This document shows, in pieces, positions 48,043-59,500 of a DNA stretch of 64,000 nt (its first letter is position 1; the number at the start of each line of letters is the position of its first letter). Under the pieces are notes generated by a model that saw nothing but the letters and a program-made list of their open reading frames with translations, made no database searches and was not told the origin of the DNA. The DNA is taken from contig NC_088777.1 of assembly GCF_954871325.1 (NCBI RefSeq), positions 5,706,509 to 5,770,508 on the forward strand. The letters are read 5' to 3'. The translations under genes and the position numbers were made by a program. Source of the DNA: Gordionus sp. m RMFG-2023 (taxonomy: Eukaryota; Nematomorpha; Gordioida; Chordodea; Parachordodidae).

Positions 48043-49745
48043 TGGTGGCAGCGGAATTTACAATTTTATCTTTTAAATTTATTTATTTTATATAAAATAG
48101 AATTTAGATCAAATGGATGAATCAACAACGAGGACAATTGTTAAAGTAGCTATCAAACTAGATGAACTTATTAAAATTGGGCTATGATGACTCACAAAAT
48201 ATTCTAAATATACAATATAATTTTAGCTACTGGTACCTAATCAAATTGTTGAAAAAGTTCTGATTTCATTCTAAAAAAAAACATGTAAGAAATAATTAAT
48301 TTGAAAAAGTAAAAAAAAAATTTATTAAAATTTTAATTATAAAATCTCTAAAATATTTATAAAATAAACAATATGATATTAACTTTTCCGGAGTATAGTG
48401 GCAACATGCAGTCTTATATTGCTGAGGCTGAGAATTTTTTTAAAGACAGTAAGCTCAACAGTAGTCGTGAGGCTATGCTACTAACTGTTAATTTACCAGA
48501 TAATATCTTTAGCCTAATTAGAGCCATGTCGACAGATGAGAAGTTTGAATCTCCAGATGCTTTGCTGCAAAGGCTCAAATGGATATATAAAATTAATGAC
48601 ATAATTCTTATAAATAAAAATATTGATAAACATATAATTAATACTTATAAATTAAAGGAAATTTTTGTTGACATAATATCATTTGAAATAATTAGGAAAA
48701 TATATATATACCCATAAGATCACATGGTGAAATTTTAAAAGAGTATTATGACTGTAAAAATAATGTTATAAATCTTAGTATTGAAAAAATTAATGAAAAT
48801 GAAATAGATAAAATTCCCATATACAAAAATTTTAAAAAAATAGAATCCAAATCATTAAAGCTTGACACTACAAATATAAAAAAATCAAAAGAATAGACAA
48901 TACAAATAAACATTTACCTTATATAATTAATGATAAAATGGACGAATTTTCCAAATTTAAAATTTAAAATACAATGAAATCTAAATTATGTTTAAAAGAC
49001 AAAACATGTGTAAGTAATAATGACTACTTTAAAACATTATTTTTATGGAAGATAAAAGAAAACAGTAATTTTGAGTTATTATTTGATTTAAAAAATAAGG
49101 GAGTAAAATTTAAAAAATATAAATAATTGAAATATGATATTAATAAAAAAAATTTATTATATAAAACGCTAAAATTCAAAATATTCCAAGATTCTATATC
49201 CCAAATGATGATTCTTATTCCATAAATGATTCCTATTAATTATTTTTATCCCATTATTTCTATTATTCCGAAATTATTTCATTCGAGTTAAATTGATCAT
49301 GATTATAATATCAAGTGAAAAGTAAATACAAATGATAATAAACAACGAGATGATGGTCAAGCAAACGATTAGACAATCAGAATAACAAGCTGCAAATAAG
49401 CCAAAATGATGAAGAAACCAAATAACTACTGAACCAAACAAACAACACATCACTATCGATTATTTTTTGCAACAGCACGGATACCTTATAATTTACCAGA
49501 TGACAATTTAAAGATAAACAAAGAATTAGACGAAACTGGCATTGAAACATATATACATAAGATTGTTATCAAAGAAAACACACACTCTGATCTAAAAAGT
49601 TTTGAGGGAGCAAGACAAGATAAGATGCCACATTTTTCAAGACAAAACTCTGACAGATTTTATGATCAAAATAGATAGGAAACTCCTTGAACACTAAAAA
49701 TTTACATTTAAAGAGAACCTAGGCGGGGTTCCTGTAGAGGGTGAA

Positions 49746-50021
49746 TTTTGAACATGGATTATTATTTTATTACACTGGTTATTATATAGCGAAAAATAAT
49801 ATATGTTATATTCATTTAACATCATTTATATTAACTTAACTTAATAGTTTCATTTAACTTAACTTAATAGTTTCATTTAATTATTTAATAGTTTTGCTTA
49901 TATATATAAAGGATAAAATTATTATAGTTTTTTTAGTCATATATTGTAGTTAAACATGTTAAAATATATTTATTAAATAAAAAATTTGTCTTATCTTCCT
50001 TACTTCCTGCAAACGTTAACA
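49746..50021 (+). repeat. 3' LTR
   Basis: Near-identical partner of 47768-48042, ending CGTTAACA before the TATAT target duplication. Confidence 0.85.
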
Positions 50022-50468
50022 TATATTAAACAATATTTATAATAATAATAAATAATAAGAAAATAAAGTAATAAGAAAATTTCCGCAAGATAGAGCATTT
50101 TAAAAAATTTATGTGTATATTTTTTATACAACAAAAATAACGGTTTAATTTACAACAGAATATGAACATATAATTTATAAAATAGATATAAATATAAAAT
50201 TCATGTAAAATTTTTTTGATTTTATTGGAAGAAATATTTTATATAAAGAAAAATATATTATTAGCCTAAAATATTATATTTTAAGTAATTTATTTTTAAA
50301 TAGCTTTCTTTTCTCGCAAAATGATTACGAAACAAATGATAAGCAATTTCATTCAAAGCCATATCCTATTCTATATAATAATAGAGTAATCAGGAATAAA
50401 TTAAATAGGTAAAAAGAAGTCGGAGATATCAACATTACACCGATTGGGTTAACAGCAGAATATACAAA
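50022..50468. other. No recognised feature
   Basis: Very AT-rich spacer between the LTR element and the palindromic element; no domain or paired repeat seen. Confidence 0.4.
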
Positions 50469-51895
50469 TACTAGCTAATAACCCGTCAAGAATGACGGGG
50501 TTGAGGGGTAATTAGTTAATTTGTGTATATGGTATACTAAATTTGCTTTATATTAAAATTTAGGAGAAAAAGAGGTAAAATTGTTGCAATGTAACCCGTG
50601 AGCATTAAGGGTATTAGAAATATCAAAATTTAAATTTGTGATAGGAATCATATTGGGTAAAATTAAAAATAGAAATGCTTCAAAATTTTTGAATTTTAAA
50701 TATGGGCTAGATATTGCCTCAAAATTTTGTTTTGCAGACACAGCTAGGCCTGATCAAAAAACCACGTCCCATGCAACTTTCCCAAAATTTTGCCATTTAT
50801 TTCTATTGTAATTTAATAATAATGTCTTAAATTTAATTTTATATTTAGAATAAAATTTAAATTTGTGATAGAAATCATATTGAATAAAATTTAAAATAGA
50901 GATGCTTGGAAATTTTTAAATTTTAAATATGGGATAGACATTGGCCTGAAATTTTTTTTTGCAGACATAGCCAGGCCTGATCAAAAAATAAAGTCCCATG
51001 CAACTTTCTACAAAATTTGCCACCTATTTATATTGTAATTTTATAACAATGTCTTAAATTTAATTTCATATTCCATTTATTTCTATTGTAATTTAATAAC
51101 AATATCTTAAATTTAATTTTATATTTAGAATAAAATTTTAATTTATGATAGAAATCATATTGGGTAACATTTAAAATAGATATGCTTAAAAATTTCTTAA
51201 TTTTTAATATGGACCAGATATTGGACTGAAATTTTTTTCTCAAACCTGGCTAACCCAATAATTTTGTAATTTTTTCCCAAGCCTGGAGATAGGTAAATCT
51301 CTGAAAACCATATTTGTTAGTTGAGAACTGAAATAAAATATATAAAAGTCATAATTCATTTAAAAATAAAATCAGGATATGGTGGCATGGGCTTGGTTTT
51401 TTAATCAGGCCTGGCGATTTCTGCAAAATAAAATTTTCAGGCCAACGTCTAGCCCATATTTAAAATTAAAAAATTTTCAAGCATTTCTATTTTATATTTT
51501 ACACAATATGATTTCTATCACAAATCTAAATTTTATTCTAAATATAAAATTAAATTTAAGACATTTTTATTAAATTACAATATAAATAAATGGCAAAATT
51601 TTATGAAAGTTACATGGGACTTGGTTTTTTTATCAGGCCTGGTTATGTTTTCAAAAAAAAAAATTCAGGCCAATACCCATATTTAAAATTCAAAAATCTT
51701 AAAGCATCTCTATTTTAAATTTTATCCAATATGATTTCCATCACAAATTTAAATTTTGATATTTATAATACATGCTCACGGTATACATTGCAACAATTTT
51801 ACCTCTTTTTCTCCTTCTATAAAATATATTAATAAAGTATTTTTAGTACCATACAGTTAAACTAAATAATTGTCCTTCAATCCCGTCAGCTAGTA
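50469..51895. mobile_element. Palindromic inverted-repeat element
   Basis: The edges TACTAGCTAATAACCCGTCA and, in reverse complement, TACTAGCTGACGGGATTGAA are inverted repeats. Inside, blocks such as GAGAAAAAGAGGTAAAATTG, CCCATGCAACTTTC and ATTTGTGATAGAAATCATAT occur in forward orientation on the left (50560-51240) and in reverse complement on the right (51380-51830), and the left side itself holds about three tandem diverged units. It therefore is a large, imperfect palindrome of about 1.43 kb without coding capacity, probably a non-autonomous foldback element. No clear target duplication. Confidence 0.7.
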
Positions 51896-51967
51896 TGGTA
51901 ATAAACGGTAAAATTTTAAAAATATCAGCTATTAATTTATATATATAATTATAATTTAATTATATTC

Positions 51968-52034
51968 AAGTTGGTGCATGCTTAAAACATACGACTTTGA
52001 AACGGGAGGTTTCTGGTTCGACTCTCGTAGAGAG
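51968..52034 (+). other. Degenerate tRNA-like sequence
   Basis: GGTTCGACTC at 52015-52024 fits a B box, preceded by TTGGTGCATGC (weak A box) and a CGACTTTGAAACGGGAGGT stretch like an anticodon arm region. The T-stem and acceptor do not pair well, so a tRNA pseudogene or SINE head is likelier than a functional gene. Confidence 0.4.
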
Positions 52035-52424
52035 CAATAAAATTACATTACACTATATAGTCTCCTTAAATTTTAAATATAGGAAGATACGAAAACGATC
52101 ATGTTTTGATTATGGAGATTATATATATTAGATACTTTTAAAATTTTCAATTATTCTTCATTTTTGGGAATACAATCATGTTTTTCTTAAAGTGTAATGT
52201 GTTTTTTTTTAACTTAAAGCATATTTTGAGCTTGTTTTATAAATTTAAAAATCTGATTTTACCAAATATTGTATTATAACAAGTTTAAAAAAAACCTATT
52301 CTGTAATTTTAAAAATATTTTCCCTAGGAACATTTGAACATAATATAATTTAGATAGTTTTTCCATGGATTTTTTTTAAATATAAATTTTAAATGACACA
52401 ATGGTTAATGGTAAAAATTGTCCG

Positions 52425-52890
52425 TGTTGTAATTGCCCTGTCTCCTCCGCTCTCCAACACCAATGTGGATAAATACTGTCAAGAAAGCGAGATTTGACAT
52501 TGGAAATCAAAACCTAAATATAAAAAGAAATATATACTAAAATTATAGTTGAATCCTTTATTAAGTAAATAATAATAAATATAATTAAATACAAAATGAA
52601 ATACATAATCAAAATAAAAGAAAAATTAAAATTAATATAAAAAAATAAAATTAAAAAGTAAATTTAAGTTAAAAATAATAATTTAATCATCTTTTTCGCA
52701 TCATAATTTCTCCATTATATATCCTTTTTCTTTAATCAACATTTGCATAGTCTCAGTTTGTACCGAGATTTAATTCTCTTTTTTCTTGAGTAGATTTGAA
52801 TATCTTTCGGCTTCGTAATTTTGTTAAATAATTTGCCTCTCTGGATTTTTTCTTAATCTAGTAAATTTGCATATTACCACAATTACAACA
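52425..52890. mobile_element. Solo LTR
   Basis: A 466-bp insertion that starts TGTTGTAATTG and ends CAATTACAACA, flanked by the 5-bp duplication GTCCG (52420-52424 and 52891-52895). The paralogous spacer near 25390 reads GTCCGGAATT without the insertion, so the boundaries are confirmed by an empty site. TG...CA ends and 5-bp duplication indicate an LTR left after recombination; the internal part is gone, and it is unrelated to the LTRs at 47768/49746. Confidence 0.82.
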
Positions 52891-53568
52891 GTCCGGAATT
52901 CATAAAGTATAGATGTTTGAGATATGTTGGAAATCCGGTAAAAGAGGATATTTAAGTTCTAAAAAACGCGGTAAAAATATTATTATAATTAAAAAAACTA
53001 ACACATTAACGGTAAAAAAACACATTGACGCTATATAATATATATTTTTTTAAAATCATTTACTATTTTGATTCTTAAAATGTTTTAATTTTGCATAATC
53101 ATATATTATATTTTTTTAAATAGAATAATAAAATTTTAGGTTAATGATGCTTACTACTCTAAGGTGCTACCTATCAAATTTGTATTTTGTAATATTTTTA
53201 AAAATAAAAATAAAAAATAGATAAAATTGAATAATTTCAAAAATTTGATATACCCTGAAGTATCATATTTCTCATAAAAATTTACTAAACTAAATAATAT
53301 TTATTTTCCTTGAATAATACGTCATTCATATTTTTCTAACTGTCTTCAAATAATAAATAATATTTTTTATTTTTTAAAAAAATATCTTTAAAGCGCCTTA
53401 TTTAACTAAAAAACACAAATATCAATATAAATCACGAAATTGGAATCATTTTGGAAAAGTTTAAAATCCATCCTACACGACGGGAAAAGTCTTTAACCAA
53501 CTGACTCGAAGCTGATTCATCTAAATCCTGTGGAAGAAGATTATCGAAATACTACCTCAAAATATAAA
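52891..53568. other. 5' flank of transporter copy 3
   Basis: Similar to the region just before copy 2 (25390-26030), including GTCATTCATATT and CTAACTGTCTT blocks, and partly to the region before copy 1. Shared flanks may hold a common promoter, but no specific site can be named. Confidence 0.5.
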
Positions 53569-56500
53569 ATGATCGATAAAGATATGGTCCAAAATAATGG
53601 CGGTGAATTTGACCTCAATTCAATGCAAAAATTTTCTAAGGTCAACAAATCTTTTAATAATACTTCCAAGGTTAAGATAACATAAATAAAAATTTTATTT
53701 TATTTTTTTTAAATAATCTATTAATTACTAAAATAACATGGATATATGTATCACTGACCCTGCAATCATAGTTAGCGCCAATTCGTGCGGAAGTTTATAA
53801 AAATACACCAAACTACGAATTAGTGCTAACAGTCAGGGCAACCCTTCATTCACAGTTAGCGCCAAATAGCGGCGGTGAATTACATATATAACGTGTTCTG
53901 TATAATTAATCACAAATTCGCGCTAATTTTGAATGAGGGGTGATGCGCAAATGTTGATTCTTAAAAGATGCAATTTAAAAAAAAAAATTAAAACAAAAGT
54001 TATTTAACAATTATTTTTGTTAAAATATTCAAATTAAATTTCATCTGAAATGCTTATATTTTTAAAAAATATGGTAATAAATTTTTTATTAAATAAAAGC
54101 AAATTTACAATTCAGTTGTAAAAAATATCTTAATCGTGTTCTTTTTATCCTTTTCTATTTACATTTTTGAAAAAAGGCACAATTGCTAAGCTATCTCTAG
54201 AAAAGCCCCCCCCCCTCTCTCCTTTTCTTTTTAGCAGCCAAAATTATGTCCATAATAAAATGGTAAAGTTTGCAAATGTAAAATATTATACTTTTTTTTA
54301 TTTTCCTATCGGTTCCTAGTCACAGTTACATTTTAAAAATTATAACTAGTAACTACAACTAACTAATCACGTGTTAGTTATATTTCTTGATTTATATTCA
54401 ATAATTTTAAAAAAAAGTCTGTTTAATTTTTCAAAAATAACGATTTCTTGAAACATATTTTTCAGTCAATTTTTGTCGGCAAAATTGATTCATAGTAGAA
54501 GCGAAAAATAAATTACGTTTCAAGTTTCCGCACTGATATTGAGGAACATAACCATGTTTAGTATCGTAAAAAATAATCTTTTAAGCATGGAGTTTAAGGA
54601 ATGTTAATATTAAGTATACTTTCGTTTTTAAGATAATGTTAAAATACCTCCAGTTTAATTTCAAATTCATTCTAGCAATAAAATTTTGACAATCAAAAAA
54701 AGTTGTACATTTAAGTTTGATACTTTTTATTTTAAGTCAGAGTTTTGGCTATTTAAATGGCGTCACTTGTTTTTAGTAAAAATTTATAATTAAGTATATA
54801 TAGAACCCTCGAAAAATAAATATGGGCTTCGGCTGATATTTATACTGCCAGGACATTTAGGCCACCTAAAATTTAATCCGCTAGGAATTTGGAACGTTGT
54901 GATTTTTAGTCCGTTCAGATATTTTCTTGGCTGAACATTTTATCCACTGGATATTTTATGTATAAGATATCACATTTGACCTCAGATATTCAGTTCAGTC
55001 ATGATTAATTAGATCTTTGCTTTCCCCCATTTCATAAAACATAAAATTTTCTTAATTTAAATAATATTTCGTTATTTTATAAATTATATAGGTTTTTTTC
55101 AACTTTTAAAAATATTTTTTTAACCTTTGCAGATTTTAAAACATGTCTTAAACTCAATCTAAAGAGACAATTCTGATAACATTTTGAAGTTGTCAAATTA
55201 TGTGGATATTAGAGATAAAACGATTATATTTTTATATTATTTTCTAGTATTATAATATTTAATAAAATAGCAAGTCAAAAATTAATGGTTGAATCAGAAA
55301 TTTGCTAGTTATTTGATGAAATCGTATAATGGAAGTATAATTATTTTCAACATACTTAATTGAATATATTCTGCTCATCAATTCTAATATGCCGTAACTT
55401 TTGATTGGTGTTTACTGGAGAGTAGGAAGGAGGGGGGTAGACATTTTTTTAAAAAAATGCATATTTCGATTATATTCTTTTTCTAATATGCTAATACTTT
55501 GTCCCTTAATTTTAAGAATAAATCGTGATTAAGCAGCTGATATTATAATACGAAATTAGGTTTCTAATAAATAGCTGAAATAAGTTATATTATTTAGAAT
55601 AACTTATATAATATTTATTTACCTCTATATGTTTAAATTATAAATCACCTTTGAATGTAAGTAAAGGGTATTAAACGAAAACAAATAATTTAATGAAATT
55701 TGGTTTGGGGAGGACCAGAAATTTCTATGAAGAGTCTGCCCCCAAAATGCAATTATTGGTATGGCAATAAATAGATTTTATAGTAGTGACACTAAGAAAA
55801 ATTGTCTTTATGCATCTCGTCTAAAACATATATTTTTTTATTTTTTCACAAATCAACATATATCTTACAAACTATGCCACGTTCACATGAAAAAAAGCTC
55901 CCCAATGATGCATTCCCTTCGATTCCTATATTAAAAATTAGTAATAAGACAAAAGTTTTTACAGGACAAAAGAACATTGGAAGCCCTCAAAACATCATTT
56001 TAAGAAATTTTTAAATTGCTTTTAGAAAAGGAATCATTCTTTCATATTTTATCATTTCCCTCTAACTAACTATATAATATTATGGTTAAAAGATATTACT
56101 CATTATAAAATTTATAAAATTAATATTAATCATATATTTAAGTTGGTAGAATGGCTCAATAAAAATGTCTTGTTAGTGTTAACCATTGCCGCTGTTTTCG
56201 CTGGCCTACTGCTAGGTGTAATTGTTCGCGGATTCAAGCCAAATCTACTGACTATAACATTAATAACATTCCCAGGAGATTTGCTGATGGGAATGTTGAA
56301 AATGATTATTTTACCTCTCATAATTTCTAGTCTGATTTCGGGTAAAAAATATCATTTATATTTATTTTTTTTGCGTTGAAATTTTTTTATTAAATATTTT
56401 TTAAATGTTTTGTTATAATTTTAAATAGTTTGGAATCATATATGAACAAATAAAAGAGCGAATTACCATGATAAATGGTATATTCCGAGAAACGTTCATC

Positions 56501-59500
56501 CCATTAACTATAGTCATAGTAAAACTCCCCCCCTTCGGAAATTTTCCTGTTCTCGTAAAAATCATTTTAAGCTAATAATAAATTCTTCTAGATACACCTA
56601 CCACTGGTGTATTCAGAATTTTGCTAGTGGAAGGGGGTGGGGCAATATCCCCATAAAATTTGTTGGAGATCTTTAAGTCCACTAATTGTAGGCCTTTGGC
56701 TATATTACATTTTTATTAAAATAATAATTGGTTTTCACCTTTTTTTTGTTTAAAATGACTATTCCCTGAAAGTCTTATTTCATAAGAATACCACAATCTC
56801 AGTTTTAAGAATATTTATATTGAGTTTGTTAGACATAATAAACCTTGATCCTTATTGGAAATAGAATAATATTGTAATATTATATAATTTCATAATATAT
56901 CTTGACTGTTTTTTTTTGAATAGTTTCAAAGCGAAATTATTTTATTAACTGTGACTGAATAATATAATCAAAAATACTCATTATAATTTTTCCCATTTCA
57001 TTTCTGCCAAACAAAATGTTTCTTTATATGAATTAACTATTAAGGCCTATCTCAACTGGATGCCAAATCAAGTGGCAAAGTAGGTTATCGAGCATTGGTT
57101 TACTACATATCTACGACAATAATGGCGGTCGTTCTGGGAATAATCTTAGTTGTTATAATACATCCCGGCAATCCTGATATTAAAAAACATTTGGCCACCG
57201 AGGAGGAAACAACTGAACCTCCATCTTCTTTAGACGCCTTTATGGATCTCATCAGGTGATATTCTCGTAATATAATAAAAAATAATTGACTTATAATATA
57301 TAGAACATTTAGTCGAATATTAGGGGAGACCGGGGTAAAGCGATTGACGGGGTAACAATGTTAACGCGAATAACTTTTTATCCATTGAGTATAAAGACCT
57401 TAAATTTGGTGTGAAGATGTATTTTTATATCTAATTTCTTACCTATGTTCATCTTTTAAAAAACTTACCTGGTTTTATAAATTTTGTCAAAAAACTGTTT
57501 TTTACCCAAAAAATATAAAAATCAATCTCTAGTATATTTTGCTTTTAGTAAAATTTACATATCCTCAGAATTCAAAATTTGGCACACATGTTTCTTAATG
57601 TATTAACTATAAAATAAAATTTATCTGACATCTTTAGCTATATTAGAAGTCACGCAATAACGATATATATAATATATGTCACCTAGGGGTAAAGCTGTTA
57701 TGGGTAAAACGGTTAAAATATAAATTATTCACATTAAATTTTTCATTCATTCATTTATTATAATCAAATAAATATTGATATTTAATATTAAAGTTACCAA
57801 TTGAGCATTATTAAAATTATGAAATTAATTCAATTTATTTAATTAATTATATATCATTTTAACTCTATGGAACTGGTATTGTTAATTATTAAAATGAAAT
57901 AGTTTTATTTTATAAATAAACAAGATAAGAGGATTTGCATATCAGCTTGCTAAAGAATATGGCAAATCTTTCCCAGAAAGCTGGACAACTAATGGTATGG
58001 CTGGAGAGAACTGGTTTATGGGGTTTAGAAAACGACATTCCCAACTTTCGATTCGTACCCCTGAAGCTACTAGTCTAGCAAGAGCATATGGCTTCAATCC
58101 ACAAATGTCAATAAATTTTTTGAAAATTTAATTAAGCTATATAATTCTTATAACTTTGAACCACATAATATATGGAATGCAGATGAAAGTGGTTTCACCA
58201 CCGTTCAAACTCCTGCAAAAATTATAGCACAGAAGGGTGCCAAACAAGTCGGCTCTATAACGTCAGGAGAAAGAGGAACGTTAGTTACAATATGTTTAGC
58301 CATCAATGCCATAGCATTCCACCATTTTTATTTTTCCAAGAAAACGATACAAAGATCACTTTATTCGTGATGGGCCTATTGGATCTAAGGGTGTGGGAAA
58401 CACATCGGGTTGCATGCAAGAGGAGGAATTTTTATCTTTTTTGGAACACTTTAAAAAATATTCTAGTGCATCCAATGAGAAAAATGTCTTATTAATCTTA
58501 GATAACCATAGCTCTCATTGTTCAATTTCCGTTATAAACTATTGTCGCTCCAATGGGATTGTTATTCTAACACTTCCACCACATTGCTCGCATAAACTCC
58601 AACCATTAGACAAAGCAGTTTATGGGCCATTGAAAAAGTTTTATAATGGAGCTATTGACACATGGATGAGAAATCATGTGGGGCAACAATTTCAGATTTA
58701 TGATATTCCAGGAGTGTTAAAAAATGAAATACCAAGGGCAGTGACACCAAATAATATATTAAATGGGTTCTTAGCATGTGGCATATTTCCTTTAAACCCA
58801 AATATATTTACAGAACAAGATTATATCTGCTGTAATAATTCAAATGCTAGCTCAAATATTGAATTTGAAAATAATGATGAAAATATTACAGTGACTCAAA
58901 ATAATGATAGTGATTTATCTATATTATTGAACGAAAATGTTCCAGATGATATTGATGAACCCTATCATGATATGTTACCATCATGCTCAAAAAATTATAA
59001 TAAAGTATTCAATCCTTCATCTATAATACCTATTCCAAAATTATTCAATATTTCATCGGATAAAATATCTAAAAAAAAGAATTCAGAAATATTAACATCT
59101 ACACCTTATAAAAAAAATTATTAATTCAGAGAAAAAAAAGATATCAAAAAATAATTGTTTATGTGTTATTTGTAATAAAAACTATAAAAATAGTCGCGAG
59201 GGCGATGAATGGCTAAAATGTACAATGTGCCTTGAATGGGCACATTCTAAATGTGCTAATTATGATAATTATTTTACATGTCCTTATTGTATCGATTAGT
59301 TTTTAATTAAAAATCATAAATAAATCTTAAATTTGTAATATTTGTTAAATAAAACAATAAATATGTGTCAGATATTATTTTAACCACTTTACCCTAGTGC
59401 ATGGCGAAAATGAGTAGTTTTACATAACAAATCATAGCTCCTAAAATATTATAGATAGAGGGCTACACTTTTTTTTATCTTATAGAAGAGGGATGGGGCT

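Larger units (their letters stand above)
47768..50021 (+). mobile_element. LTR retrotransposon, internally shrunken fossil
   Basis: Two direct repeats of about 275 bp (47768-48042 and 49746-50021) bound a 1.7-kb interior, and the whole is flanked by TATAT on both sides, a 5-bp target duplication. Each repeat ends in TTAACA. A primer-binding-like TGGTGGCAGCGG follows the 5' repeat directly, and a purine-rich stretch precedes the 3' repeat. The interior has a short gag-like frame near 48373-48717 and no reverse transcriptase or integrase, so it was non-autonomous even before decay. The repeats differ at roughly 5% of sites, suggesting moderate age. Broken in several places. Family not assignable without pol. 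Confidence 0.85.
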
